Positions 7,071 through 16,576 of a stretch of DNA of 64,000 bases are shown here, in pieces. The DNA is taken from NCBI GenBank assembly GCA_964420835.1, contig CAYQUO010000005.1:62001-126000 (forward strand), written 5' to 3'. Each line of letters opens with the position of its first letter. Position 1 is the first letter of the stretch. The notes beneath the pieces were generated by a model. That model saw nothing but the letters and a program-made list of their open reading frames with translations. It ran no database searches and was not told the DNA's origin. A program made the position numbers and the translations under genes. Origin of the DNA: CAYQUO01 sp964420835. Its GTDB lineage: Bacteria; Chloroflexota; Anaerolineae; Anaerolineales; Anaerolineaceae.

Positions 7071-9587
7071 ATGGATGATTTAAATATCATGGATGGCTGG
7101 TCAATGGATTCTCCCTCTGAACCAGAAGATGTTGAGGTGGTCGAAAAGAAAACCACTGTGGAAGAACCAAAAGACTCAACTGAACAACGGTTTCCGGATA
7201 CTCTCCCAATACTACCCCTCCGCGGTCTGGTCGTATACCCGCAAACTGCCGTTCCGCTCACTATTGGTCAGCAAAGATCGATCAATCTAGTGGATTCGGT
7301 CGCATCCCATGACCGATTAATCGGACTGATCGCCTCGAAGAACCTTGAACTTGATACACCTGCACCGGAGGATCTTTACCAAATCGGGACAATCTCCATG
7401 ATCCACCGGCTTTTCAGGGCACCGGATGGAACAATACGCCTTCTTGTGCAGGGACTGTCTCGGTTCCGAACGCTAGAATTCACATCCATTGAACCATTTC
7501 TGACCGCCAAAGTTGAATATATCCCTGAGGTCGAAGAAACAGGGCTGGAGATCGAAGCGTTGGCACAATCAGTTCGAAGCCAGTTCACTCATATTGCGGA
7601 CATGATACCCTCTATTCCCAGAGAACTGGTGAATTCGATCAATTTAATTCAAACCCCTTTGTTAACTGCCTATACGATTGCAAATTTCCAAAGAATGGAT
7701 ATTGCTGATGCCCAGCAGATATTGGAAATTGATTCAGCCTCTGAAAAATTGAGGAAACTCGTTGGAATTCTTACCCGAGAAAGTGAGGTGCTGGACCTGG
7801 GACAAAAGATCCAGGATGAAGCAAAATCAGAGATTGACAAAGTTCAGCGGGAATATTTCCTGCGCGAACAAATAAAAGCAATGCAAAAGGAGTTGGGAGA
7901 AGGTTTCGATCAGGAAGCTGAGGTTGAAGAACTGAAAAAGAAGATCCTCGAAGCCCGCATGTCAGACGAAGCGGAGCAACAAGCCAATCGGGAACTGGAC
8001 CGCCTGGCGCGAATGCCATCTGCATCAGGCGAGTACAGTGTGATTCGTTCATACCTCGATTGGTTGATCTCCCTCCCCTGGTCAAAAAGCACGGTGGACA
8101 ACCTAGACCTTTCTCATGCGCGCAGCGTTTTGGATGCTGATCATTATGGGCTGATGGACATCAAGGACCGTATCCTTGAATTTCTTGCTGTTAGAAAACT
8201 CCGCCTGGAGAGGTTGAAAAAGGGAGATGAACCAAAAATCATCAATTCCATACGCAAAGAGCGTGAGGGCATCATTATCTGTTTTGTTGGCCCCCCTGGT
8301 GTAGGAAAGACATCGCTTGGACAATCCATTGCCCATGCGCTGGATCGAAAATTTATCCGTGCGTCCTTGGGTGGTATCCGAGATGAAGCTGAGATTCGGG
8401 GCCATCGACGAACCTACATCGGCGCACTTCCTGGACGCATTATTCAATCTTTGCGTCGGGTCGAATCCAACAATCCTGTGTTCATGCTGGATGAGATCGA
8501 CAAGTTAACGATGGATTTCCACGGCGATCCAGCCTCTGCGTTGCTGGAAGTCCTCGACCCTGAACAAAACAATGAGTTTCGCGACAACTATTTGGAAGTG
8601 GCATTTGATCTCTCACAGGTCATGTTCATTACAACTGCCAACACTTTGGAAACCATTCCCACCCCATTGCTTGACCGGATGGAGGTTATTCAGCTTTCGG
8701 GGTATACCGAGGAGGAAAAGACCGCCATCGCAAAACTTTACCTGGTTCCCAGGCAATTGCGGGAAAATGGCTTAAACCTTGAAGAACTAAAATTTACAGA
8801 CGATGCCATTAAGACCATGATCCGCTACTACACAAGAGAAGCCGGGGTAAGGAACCTGGAACGCCAAATTGGACAGGTTTGCCGGAAACTGGTAACCAGG
8901 CGGGAGGAAGGAAAAGGGTTTTCAGATACTGTAACCAGCGATTTGGTAAAAGATTGTCTTGGTCGATATCGGTTCCTTGGGAACGATGAAATTGCCCACC
9001 GAACCGCAATTCCGGGCGTGGCAACAGGCCTGGCTTGGACACCGGCGGGAGGGGATATCCTGTTTATTGAAGCCACAAAGATGCCAGGATCCAAAGGATT
9101 TTTAATAACCGGCTCGGTTGGTAAAGTGATGGAAGAGTCCGCAAGAGCGGCGTTATCCTACATACGATCAAAGTCAGCTGCTTTGAATATCCCTGAGGAT
9201 TTCTTTGATAAAAATGATATTCATCTTCACATACCTGCTGGTGCTCAACCGAAGGACGGGCCATCAGCAGGAGTGACTATCGTGACCGCTTTGGTATCTC
9301 TGCTGGTCGGAAAGCCCGTTCCTCCAGACATTGGCATGACCGGTGAGATCACGCTAACAGGGCAGGTTCTTCCAGTTGGAGGGATAAAAGAAAAGGTTCT
9401 TGCCGCCCATAGGGCTGGCATTCAGAAGGTTATTCTGCCAAAACTGAATCAAGCCGACCTGGAAGACATACCGGATGAAATAAAACAATCCATGCAATTT
9501 CATTTTGCCGATGATATGCTGGATTACTTGAATATTATTTTATTCCCGGAACATCAAAAACAAAAAGAGGTTGGGGGCGGAAAATGA
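7071..9587 (+). CDS. lon: ATP-dependent protease Lon
   Basis: An 838-residue LonA-type protease that unfolds and degrades abnormal proteins in the cytoplasm. The N-terminal LAN domain begins at LPILPLRGLVVYPQTAVPL, after about 45 extra acidic residues. The AAA+ module has Walker A GPPGVGKT (407-414), Walker B FMLDEID and sensor TTANTLETIP. The C-terminal serine protease domain has catalytic Ser732 in KDGPSAG and the Lys of GGIKEK near 773. The start at 7071 is chosen from AAGGAAG just upstream; the frame is open further upstream but would overlap Hsp20. The stop overlaps the start of a receiver gene by 4 nt. Confidence 0.97.
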   Translation: MDDLNIMDGWSMDSPSEPEDVEVVEKKTTVEEPKDSTEQRFPDTLPILPLRGLVVYPQTAVPLTIGQQRSINLVDSVASHDRLIGLIASKNLELDTPAPEDLYQIGTISMIHRLFRAPDGTIRLLVQGLSRFRTLEFTSIEPFLTAKVEYIPEVEETGLEIEALAQSVRSQFTHIADMIPSIPRELVNSINLIQTPLLTAYTIANFQRMDIADAQQILEIDSASEKLRKLVGILTRESEVLDLGQKIQDEAKSEIDKVQREYFLREQIKAMQKELGEGFDQEAEVEELKKKILEARMSDEAEQQANRELDRLARMPSASGEYSVIRSYLDWLISLPWSKSTVDNLDLSHARSVLDADHYGLMDIKDRILEFLAVRKLRLERLKKGDEPKIINSIRKEREGIIICFVGPPGVGKTSLGQSIAHALDRKFIRASLGGIRDEAEIRGHRRTYIGALPGRIIQSLRRVESNNPVFMLDEIDKLTMDFHGDPASALLEVLDPEQNNEFRDNYLEVAFDLSQVMFITTANTLETIPTPLLDRMEVIQLSGYTEEEKTAIAKLYLVPRQLRENGLNLEELKFTDDAIKTMIRYYTREAGVRNLERQIGQVCRKLVTRREEGKGFSDTVTSDLVKDCLGRYRFLGNDEIAHRTAIPGVATGLAWTPAGGDILFIEATKMPGSKGFLITGSVGKVMEESARAALSYIRSKSAALNIPEDFFDKNDIHLHIPAGAQPKDGPSAGVTIVTALVSLLVGKPVPPDIGMTGEITLTGQVLPVGGIKEKVLAAHRAGIQKVILPKLNQADLEDIPDEIKQSMQFHFADDMLDYLNIILFPEHQKQKEVGGGK

Positions 9588-9982
9588 AGACGAAAATTTT
9601 GTTGGTAGAAGATGATCCTACAATGGGTTCCTTGCTTAAAACCCTTCTGGAATTTGAAGGCTTTTCAGTGACATCGATCACTGGAATTGATGAATCGGAG
9701 ATCCTTTCCACCCTTAAAGAAAAAAAACCTGAAGTGATGCTCCTAGACGTACACTTAAAAACCATGAATGGTATCAATATTTTAACCAAGATCAGAGAAT
9801 CCAATTCCCATAAAGGACTTCGTGTAATAATGACTTCCGGAATGGATGTATCAGAAAAATGCATCACCATGGGAGCAGATGATTTCCTCTTAAAACCATA
9901 TCTACCGGACAGCCTGATCCAGGCGATCCATAGGCTGATCGGAAAAAAAGAGAATGAAAATATCCATCTTGACAGTATCTGA
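9584..9982 (+). CDS. Stand-alone receiver-domain response regulator
   Basis: A 132-residue single receiver domain: acidic residues EDD at 9-11, phospho-acceptor Asp55 in VMLLDVHLK, Thr-Ser in RVIMTSG, and Lys in FLLKPY. There is no output domain. The start overlaps the lon stop in an ATGA, and its own 3' end overlaps the MoaB-like gene by 29 nt, so the three are very likely translated from one mRNA. The placement suggests the receiver is made with Lon, perhaps as an adaptor or substrate, but the sequence does not show this. No cognate kinase is close. Confidence 0.88.
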   Translation: MKTKILLVEDDPTMGSLLKTLLEFEGFSVTSITGIDESEILSTLKEKKPEVMLLDVHLKTMNGINILTKIRESNSHKGLRVIMTSGMDVSEKCITMGADDFLLKPYLPDSLIQAIHRLIGKKENENIHLDSI

Positions 9983-10457
9983 TCGTTCGTTTCAAAAAAC
10001 CCGTCCAGATCTTTCCGGGCCGGCTTTGCAGGAATATTGCCGCTCAATGGGTTGGGATGTTGTGAAGTATCAAATTGTCCCGGATGATGAGCAGAAAATT
10101 TCGGATGTCCTTATAAAATGGTGTGACGCAAACGAGGTGGATGTTATTTTCACCTCTGGCGGGACCGGATTTTCCACACGGGATGTGACACCTGAGGCGA
10201 CAAAGAACGTCATTCAACGCCATGTTCCAGGCATACCCGAAGCAATGCGTCATTCCAGCATAAAGGTCACCCCGCATGCCATGTTGTCCCGGGCAACGGC
10301 GGGAATACGCAGGCAGACCTTGATCATCAACCTTCCAGGCAGCCCAAAGGCAGCGATCGAAAACCTGGAAATAATTAAGGAAGTCCTTCCCCATGCAGCG
10401 GAATTACTAATGGATGGTCCGGACGCAGAAACTGGTCACCAATTCGGGCAAAGGTAA
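9954..10457 (+). CDS. MoaB/MogA-like molybdopterin-binding protein
   Basis: A 167-residue protein of the MoaB/Mog fold, which binds molybdopterin and, in MogA and active MoaB proteins, adenylates it during molybdenum cofactor synthesis. Clear motifs are TVSDRS at the N-terminus, TSGGTGFSTRDVTPEAT (the pterin-binding GGTG loop and downstream Asp), and NLPGSPKA near the C-terminus. It is of normal length. It starts inside the upstream receiver gene with a purine-rich AAAGAGA before the ATG. No other molybdenum cofactor gene is in the window, so its placement behind lon is unexpected. MogA and MoaB cannot be separated by eye. Confidence 0.85.
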   Translation: MKISILTVSDRSFQKTRPDLSGPALQEYCRSMGWDVVKYQIVPDDEQKISDVLIKWCDANEVDVIFTSGGTGFSTRDVTPEATKNVIQRHVPGIPEAMRHSSIKVTPHAMLSRATAGIRRQTLIINLPGSPKAAIENLEIIKEVLPHAAELLMDGPDAETGHQFGQR

Positions 10458-10465
10458 TTATCAGG

Positions 10466-12853
10466 TCATTTATTCATTGCTGATTCCATGGGGGCTTGAC
10501 GTAATATATGGACAAGCACCCCAAGGATGATCACTGCAAGGAATGTTATTCCAGCCCCGACAATTGCACTGACGGGTCGGAAAACCATGCTGATCAGATG
10601 CCTGCCGGCCCCGACAAACAATCCACGAAATAGATAATCAGCAATACCGATGGTTGCTGGCGAATTATCCACCTTTGCCTGCCAACCGGGGTACCACATA
10701 TCGGCAAACACCAGCCATCCCTCTTGTTGCGTTGTGACCATAACTTCAATCCTGTTTCCATTCCGCTTAAGCAATTGAATTTGTGGGTTTGCTTTCAACC
10801 CATTGCATTTTTCGTTTTCAACTTTTACCTTTTCAATTGTGCCCATGCGTGGTGAATCAGAATTCCTTTTTGAATCAGCCATTTGCTTGACCAATTGGTC
10901 CCAGGCTGCTTCTTCGTTTTCAGGAATGTTGGCACAATCAATCCAATACATTGACTGCTGACCATTGATTCGTGTTACACGTATCTCCTCAAATACATCC
11001 TGACCAGAACGTAACACCTCATTAACGTTCATCCACTTTAGCCAGGGCAGCATCAAATCGGTGTCAAGAGCAGAGATATACTCCACAACCCTGTCGAACC
11101 GTGAGGGGAGGATTGGGTCGAAATTATTAACTGCTTCGGCTCCGTTCAAGATGTTGATATTCGGAAGATTGATTGACCGAAGATCCTCAATATCCTCTTT
11201 TTGTCTGTAATCCTGAAGTCGAAAAAACCGATCAAACTTCAGATGGTATTCATCATTACCGGGAATAAAGAAACGGGATGGTTCATTTTCCAACATGAAT
11301 ACATCACTTTGATCCTCTTGCATTTGGAAAAAATTGATCTTTGTGGAAGGATTCAGATGAATATGAGCAACAAACAGGTCAACAAAAACAACAACAGTAA
11401 CCAGGCTGGCCCACCCGATGGGAGCGGTACCACTGGACGAGGATCGAAATAACAAGATCAGTACTCCAGTCACCAGCAACCAAATTCCGGCAAGGACAGT
11501 TGGGAAGATGAATGTGGGTTCCACCCGGCCAAGGAGTTTCCAAGTCAGGAAGCCACCAAGTGAAATAGCAAAACCACCTGTCGTACCTAGGCGTAAGAAA
11601 TACAACTTTTTTCCAGTGGCGGGGCGCATTTTTTGCAAGCCAAATCCAGCAAGGATACATAGGCTGAATTCCGTCCAAATCAGAAATCTTGCTGGTGCGT
11701 TGAACATATTGAATGATGGGACTTTTTCATACAGGAAAATGAAAACTGGTGTGAATCTCCCCATTGCAAGAATGACCCCAAGCAAGGTAAATACCCATAA
11801 TAATCGTATCAACCTAGTTAATGAACAAACATAATGGTTCCGGCGGGAGAAACAAGCAGGGATTGTCCCTACAGCAAATACAAGCGGCAGAATACCAATA
11901 TACCCTGCGTCCTCCCAGTAACTGGCATATCCCCAATAATTTCCTCTTATCGGATTGCCGAAAAAGTCCGGAGCGATAAAAGTGATCAGCCTCCAAGGCC
12001 AAAAAGAATAGCTTAGTGCTTTTTCCAAAGGTACTGAATTCGCCCTTTGTGACATTATAAGATACTCTGCCGTAGGGACAAGCTGAATACATGCCAGCAT
12101 GCAACCCAATCCCATAGAGAGAACATATTGTCCAAGCAATTTGCCAAAATCAGCTCGCCTATCAATCCACCCATTTACGACACACCAGACTGTGGCGAAC
12201 ATTAGAATATACCAGCTGACCTGGGCATGTCCGGCAAGAAGCATCATCGCCGTTACTATGGATAACTGGATGATTTCCTTGTATTGCCTTCGTGGATACA
12301 GCCCCTCTGACAGGATCAAACCATTCACAGCCCAAAGCACCCATGGCATCCAGGATGCCGCCCAAATGATGCTAAAAAAACCCGCCCGGGCAACAAGATA
12401 ACCACACATACTAAACGACAGGCTGCTTACGATCCGAGGCAATTCGGAGAATCGAAGACGTTCCATCAGCCTGGCCATACCAATCCCCGCCCATGCAAGG
12501 TGGAGTGGCACGAGGAGCGTATACCCCCAGGCAATACCCTCTGCGCCACGAACCAGGCCGAATAGATACAGGATCCAACCCGGAGGGTAAAAAAGTGCCG
12601 ATTGGTAGTTTGCCATAAGGGGAGCGCCCATCCCATTGAATGGATTCCAAAATGGGAATTCTCCGCCCCGCATGACCTGAAGAGCCAGGCTGCGCCAGGG
12701 CACAAATTGCAGCGCAGGCGTTCCCCAATATAAGACTCTGCCAGAAAACAGCATCGGCAGGAAAAGTGCCAATGGGGAAAGAATAATCGGCAACCAGAAA
12801 AGGGTTTTTTTTATCACCTGAAAATAAGGAGGCTGGAATTTTTCGATGCTCAA
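10466..12853 (-). CDS. YfhO-like polytopic membrane protein (copy B2)
   Basis: A 795-residue integral membrane protein, the last gene of a four-gene operon. It has about 12-14 hydrophobic segments, a first extracytoplasmic loop rich in Trp, Asn and Pro (PFWNPFNGMGAPL), and a C-terminal soluble part ending in WYPGWQAKVD and a final membrane segment, which is typical of the YfhO family. YfhO in Bacillus and Listeria is a GT-C-like protein linked to glycosylation of lipoteichoic acid; the substrate here is unknown. The start is TTG, overlapping the upstream stop by 4 nt. It shares layout and the YPGW motif with the protein at 14435-16576. Confidence 0.75.
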   Translation of the reverse strand: MSIEKFQPPYFQVIKKTLFWLPIILSPLALFLPMLFSGRVLYWGTPALQFVPWRSLALQVMRGGEFPFWNPFNGMGAPLMANYQSALFYPPGWILYLFGLVRGAEGIAWGYTLLVPLHLAWAGIGMARLMERLRFSELPRIVSSLSFSMCGYLVARAGFFSIIWAASWMPWVLWAVNGLILSEGLYPRRQYKEIIQLSIVTAMMLLAGHAQVSWYILMFATVWCVVNGWIDRRADFGKLLGQYVLSMGLGCMLACIQLVPTAEYLIMSQRANSVPLEKALSYSFWPWRLITFIAPDFFGNPIRGNYWGYASYWEDAGYIGILPLVFAVGTIPACFSRRNHYVCSLTRLIRLLWVFTLLGVILAMGRFTPVFIFLYEKVPSFNMFNAPARFLIWTEFSLCILAGFGLQKMRPATGKKLYFLRLGTTGGFAISLGGFLTWKLLGRVEPTFIFPTVLAGIWLLVTGVLILLFRSSSSGTAPIGWASLVTVVVFVDLFVAHIHLNPSTKINFFQMQEDQSDVFMLENEPSRFFIPGNDEYHLKFDRFFRLQDYRQKEDIEDLRSINLPNINILNGAEAVNNFDPILPSRFDRVVEYISALDTDLMLPWLKWMNVNEVLRSGQDVFEEIRVTRINGQQSMYWIDCANIPENEEAAWDQLVKQMADSKRNSDSPRMGTIEKVKVENEKCNGLKANPQIQLLKRNGNRIEVMVTTQQEGWLVFADMWYPGWQAKVDNSPATIGIADYLFRGLFVGAGRHLISMVFRPVSAIVGAGITFLAVIILGVLVHILRQAPMESAMNK

Positions 12854-14460
12854 CGAACCACCTCATACACCGCATATTCGCCAGCATTGTACAACCTGTT
12901 CGCACCGTATTGTTCAATTTTCTGGCACCCACTGCCAAGGGCTTTTTCTGCAATGCCACAAAAAACCATATCCACCCGGTTATCCATGATCAACTTCCAA
13001 TACTCCTCAACAGTCAAATCGCCTGAATAAAAAACATCCACTTCGGGCTTCAGGTCATCCAGCCCCACCGTCTCAGGGCCATGCCCCAGAACCACACTTA
13101 CGGGAGCCCAGGCAGGCAGGGCGTTGCCTGTTTCAAATGAACTGAGGACAACATGATCTTTTCCCAATGTGGCAATGAAATTGAATGCCTTTACTTCTTC
13201 CCCGGGCAGAAACAACGGTGCTGAGGGGTTCATGACAGCGAAGAGCGCACCTATCAAGATCACAAAACTGGTAAAAAAAGATTGCACAATTAGCAACTTA
13301 ATAACCGTATGCCGTAATCCTTTTTTTATTTGCCCAATATACCAAATCGCCAGGATAATGATACCAACCCAAACACCATCGGGAATGCGCCTTTGTAATG
13401 GGTAAGGCAGGTAAACCATTGCCGGAAAAAGGACCAGCATGCTGATTAAAAACAAGTTCCTGTTGACACCCTTCCGCAGGGAGAGCCAGGAGGCATACAG
13501 GCTTAGGGGCAGGATCATCACATATCCAAGCAGATAATCCAAGAGCGGGGGTGATAGAATGAGGTTCTGACCTGCCCATCCCATTAAAAATGGATCCACC
13601 TGAAAGGCGATTAAGTTATAGATAACCACTGGTGAAGAGATGAGGATCACCACAAGTGGGGCATTCACCATCAAACCATCACGCGCTGTGTTTTCCCGAA
13701 TGTGATCTCTGTTCCACATCCGGGAAGCTGTACAAATCAATTCGAAGGCAATCAGATAAAACCAGGCTGTAACGACTGCAAGCGGTTGAAAGAAACCCAT
13801 TAATAGCCAAATCAAGCCCGTCAACCAGCGACCCCGGCGCGGTGATGAGAGGTAATGGGAAAAGCCCCAAAACAGGAGCCCGCGCGCGAAAGTCAGGTGG
13901 GGCAGACCAAATATGGAAAGGAAGCCGAAGGTTTCCGGGGAATAAAATTCCAAAGGCAGTCCATGGTGCCATACATCCCTAACTCCTAGAACTGATAACC
14001 ATCCCAACCCTCCGCCAAATGCAGCCAATATTGTCGCCAGTTTCCGCTGTCTGCAGGAAGGCAGGAAAACGGATGCGAACTTGTAAGTACCGAGAACAAA
14101 TGCCATAATCCCCAGCCACCTGAAAAGGTGGAACAACGCAACCAGTTGCTCATGCATCCCCGGCGGTTTTGCCAGTTTTCCAAGCAGCATGTAGGGAAGA
14201 AAGGCGATAAAACCATCTTGCGGTATGGCTGAGAATGGCGATCGAAACAGCCAATCACCCACGCTCCCCCTGAGCATTTTGGCGATATATGAATTGCCAT
14301 CCTCAACGCCAATAACAAACCCCGTGTAAGCCCAGGCATCCTTTTGCACCCAATAACCCATTACATAGGGTATAGATGTAAGGATGCAGGTAAACAAGAT
14401 GAAAAGCACCAGCCAACGTGCAGGCAACAGTTCGTTATTGCTTTTTTGATAGGAAGACAT
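12850..14460 (-). CDS. GT-C-like polytopic membrane protein (copy A2)
   Basis: A 536-residue protein with about 10-12 membrane segments and a C-terminal soluble region. The loop after the first segment has GNSYIAKMLRG, and the C-terminal part has ETGNALPAWAPVSVVLGHGPETV. Both motifs recur in the protein at 16573-18105, so the two are paralogues. The general shape (first loop with acidic residues, many segments) suggests a GT-C glycosyltransferase using a lipid-linked sugar, but no certain catalytic motif can be named. The ATG at 14460 has AGGA 11 nt upstream; it overlaps the preceding gene by 26 nt. An in-frame TTG lies three codons earlier. Confidence 0.65.
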   Translation of the reverse strand: MSSYQKSNNELLPARWLVLFILFTCILTSIPYVMGYWVQKDAWAYTGFVIGVEDGNSYIAKMLRGSVGDWLFRSPFSAIPQDGFIAFLPYMLLGKLAKPPGMHEQLVALFHLFRWLGIMAFVLGTYKFASVFLPSCRQRKLATILAAFGGGLGWLSVLGVRDVWHHGLPLEFYSPETFGFLSIFGLPHLTFARGLLFWGFSHYLSSPRRGRWLTGLIWLLMGFFQPLAVVTAWFYLIAFELICTASRMWNRDHIRENTARDGLMVNAPLVVILISSPVVIYNLIAFQVDPFLMGWAGQNLILSPPLLDYLLGYVMILPLSLYASWLSLRKGVNRNLFLISMLVLFPAMVYLPYPLQRRIPDGVWVGIIILAIWYIGQIKKGLRHTVIKLLIVQSFFTSFVILIGALFAVMNPSAPLFLPGEEVKAFNFIATLGKDHVVLSSFETGNALPAWAPVSVVLGHGPETVGLDDLKPEVDVFYSGDLTVEEYWKLIMDNRVDMVFCGIAEKALGSGCQKIEQYGANRLYNAGEYAVYEVVR

Positions 14461-16576
14461 GTAGAGCAATTCCTGTTATTACGAACAAGGATAAAATCAC
14501 TCCCAAGACAAGCAGGCGTGGAAAGTAATGAAACTCAACGGTTGAAATACCAGCCGGAATTTCAACCCCCATGAGAAGTTGGTTTATTAAGGTGATCCCG
14601 CCCTTTTCTCCATTCACCTTGACTTCCCAACCCGGATAATGATTGACCGATAAAACCAAAACGCCCGGGCCTTCGGCTTCAATTAAATAATGATTCGGCC
14701 GGCGGCGGATGTTAATAACTGGGCGAACGACTCTTTCAACAACTTCACTGGTTTTTTGAACCCAGGCCCTGGGCAATGAATTCGGATTTTTATAAACATA
14801 CGTTCCATTAATAATTTGAAGAAGCTGCAATGAAGAGCAGTTGATTTCGAATTCCGAAGCAATATATTCAATGTTCAGAATGCCCAACTTTTCAACATCC
14901 GGAACCGCAAGGCGGTTATCCATATCCGGGTTTCCGCTGTTGAATGGCGGGAGAGTTACCGAATAATTCAAGCATTCCACACCGGTTGCGCCGCACATGA
15001 ATTCCACATAGGATTTCAATTGAATGGGATCGACGCCACTGGCAAACTCAAGGTTGTGGTTGATCGATGTCTGCTGCGGAATGGAGTAGGAAGGGGAATA
15101 AACCCGGAAGGTTCTTGCCTGTTGTGAGAGGTACCTGGCAGCCATTGCTCCTTCCGAAAGAACCTCTTCAGAAGGCTTCACGGTAAATAATGTTATATCC
15201 GCACCCGCAAGATCAAAAACCAGAAATGGAAGGATCAACACCATACGCTTGGAAAAAACCCTATACTCTTGACTTCCAGTGAATAATACAACAGTAAATA
15301 ACGCGAAAGACAAGGCAGACCAACACCATTCAACTGGCGGGCGCTTACTAAGCATCCAAATACCAGCAGACAATAAGATAAGGAACATGGCAGGTACCGA
15401 CATCCAGAAAGCAAACCGTTTCCGCAGACCATTTCCCCATGCCAGGATCTCATCCAGGGTAAACCCTGTCATGATGGACATGGACAGGAAAGCCAGGAAA
15501 AGGAAACGGGAAGGAACGCGAAGCAGGTTGAGCCCGGGAAGGGAGAACAGATATCGCACCAAAGGGAGGTTATCCCCTAGAGAAAGTAGCATGCTGGCAA
15601 CTGCCAATCCCAGCCAGAATGCACATTTCTTCCGCAAGGGAGCATGAGACGTCACAATCACAAGGCAAATGAAGCTAAGGGTTCCCGGATATACCAACCA
15701 TTCAGCCGCTCCGCCCAAATCAGGCACCACCAATCCGATCATCCGCACCGGCGCGAGGGAAAAAATAAGGGTGTCTGTTGTCGTCATACCGGTACGCTTG
15801 GAATGAAATAAAAATTCCATAAAAGGGAGGAAAAAGGGACTTGTGGCCAGGACAGCCACAACCCCCTGCATGGTAAGGCCACCAATTAATTGAATAATGT
15901 ATCTCATCCGTTCAAATGGTTTGAGATTTTCAACCAAAATGTGCTTCTGAAGAAAGAACCGGTATCCACCCCAAAGCAAGGCGGAATATACTGCCACCCT
16001 TACATCCGCCAGGATGATTACAGCAAAGACAACAACCCCGGGTATGAACTGCCCTGCCTCTCCCCTGGAGCGTTTAAACTCGTATAAGACCAACCAGGGC
16101 AACCAGGCAAACCCAAAGACCAAGGTGATATGTCCGGCAGCAAAATGGGCAACCATCTTGGGCATCAGAAGATAGCAAAGACCGCCGGCCAATGAAGAAA
16201 TGTCGGTAACGCCCTGAGCCTTAAGAAATAAAACCATTCCGGTTCCGCCGAAAAATAAATGGAACAAAATCAACAGATTGATACCAAAAGGCAACGGAAG
16301 CAGCCATAGAATCATCCCGGGTGGATACCAGATTCCGGAAAGTGGATCAGCAATAAAAGGATAACCGCTGAGAATGGCTTCAGACCAGGTCGGTATCACC
16401 CCCCAATTGCCGAGCGCATCCTGGATCAGTCTAATGTTGGGATAGTGGGAGACAGCAACATCAGAGTATAGGGACTTAGCAGGATAGAAAAATCCTTGCA
16501 TCCCTGGGAGGAAGATAACCAGCGGCAATGATAGAACCAGCAAAAGGAAAACCTTGCCACGATACGGATGCATCAT
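14435..16576 (-). CDS. YfhO-like polytopic membrane protein (copy B1)
   Basis: A 713-residue membrane protein related to the one at 10466-12853. Shared features are an N-terminal segment followed by a loop with FIADPLSGIWYPPGMILW (compare FYPPGWILY in the other copy), a middle VPSRFLFLAFLSMS segment, and a C-terminal extracytoplasmic part with HYPGWEVKVNGE before the last membrane helix. These fit the YfhO family. It starts with ATG-ATG in a 4-nt overlap with the gene upstream. A role in transferring sugars to a surface polymer or lipid is inferred from the family, not shown by the sequence. Confidence 0.75.
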   Translation of the reverse strand: MMHPYRGKVFLLLVLSLPLVIFLPGMQGFFYPAKSLYSDVAVSHYPNIRLIQDALGNWGVIPTWSEAILSGYPFIADPLSGIWYPPGMILWLLPLPFGINLLILFHLFFGGTGMVLFLKAQGVTDISSLAGGLCYLLMPKMVAHFAAGHITLVFGFAWLPWLVLYEFKRSRGEAGQFIPGVVVFAVIILADVRVAVYSALLWGGYRFFLQKHILVENLKPFERMRYIIQLIGGLTMQGVVAVLATSPFFLPFMEFLFHSKRTGMTTTDTLIFSLAPVRMIGLVVPDLGGAAEWLVYPGTLSFICLVIVTSHAPLRKKCAFWLGLAVASMLLSLGDNLPLVRYLFSLPGLNLLRVPSRFLFLAFLSMSIMTGFTLDEILAWGNGLRKRFAFWMSVPAMFLILLSAGIWMLSKRPPVEWCWSALSFALFTVVLFTGSQEYRVFSKRMVLILPFLVFDLAGADITLFTVKPSEEVLSEGAMAARYLSQQARTFRVYSPSYSIPQQTSINHNLEFASGVDPIQLKSYVEFMCGATGVECLNYSVTLPPFNSGNPDMDNRLAVPDVEKLGILNIEYIASEFEINCSSLQLLQIINGTYVYKNPNSLPRAWVQKTSEVVERVVRPVINIRRRPNHYLIEAEGPGVLVLSVNHYPGWEVKVNGEKGGITLINQLLMGVEIPAGISTVEFHYFPRLLVLGVILSLFVITGIALHVFLSKKQ

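Noticed and set aside
9535..10047. 170-codon antisense frame across lon, the receiver and the MoaB-like gene
   Set aside because: Covers three real genes with family motifs; no ribosome site or family signal of its own.
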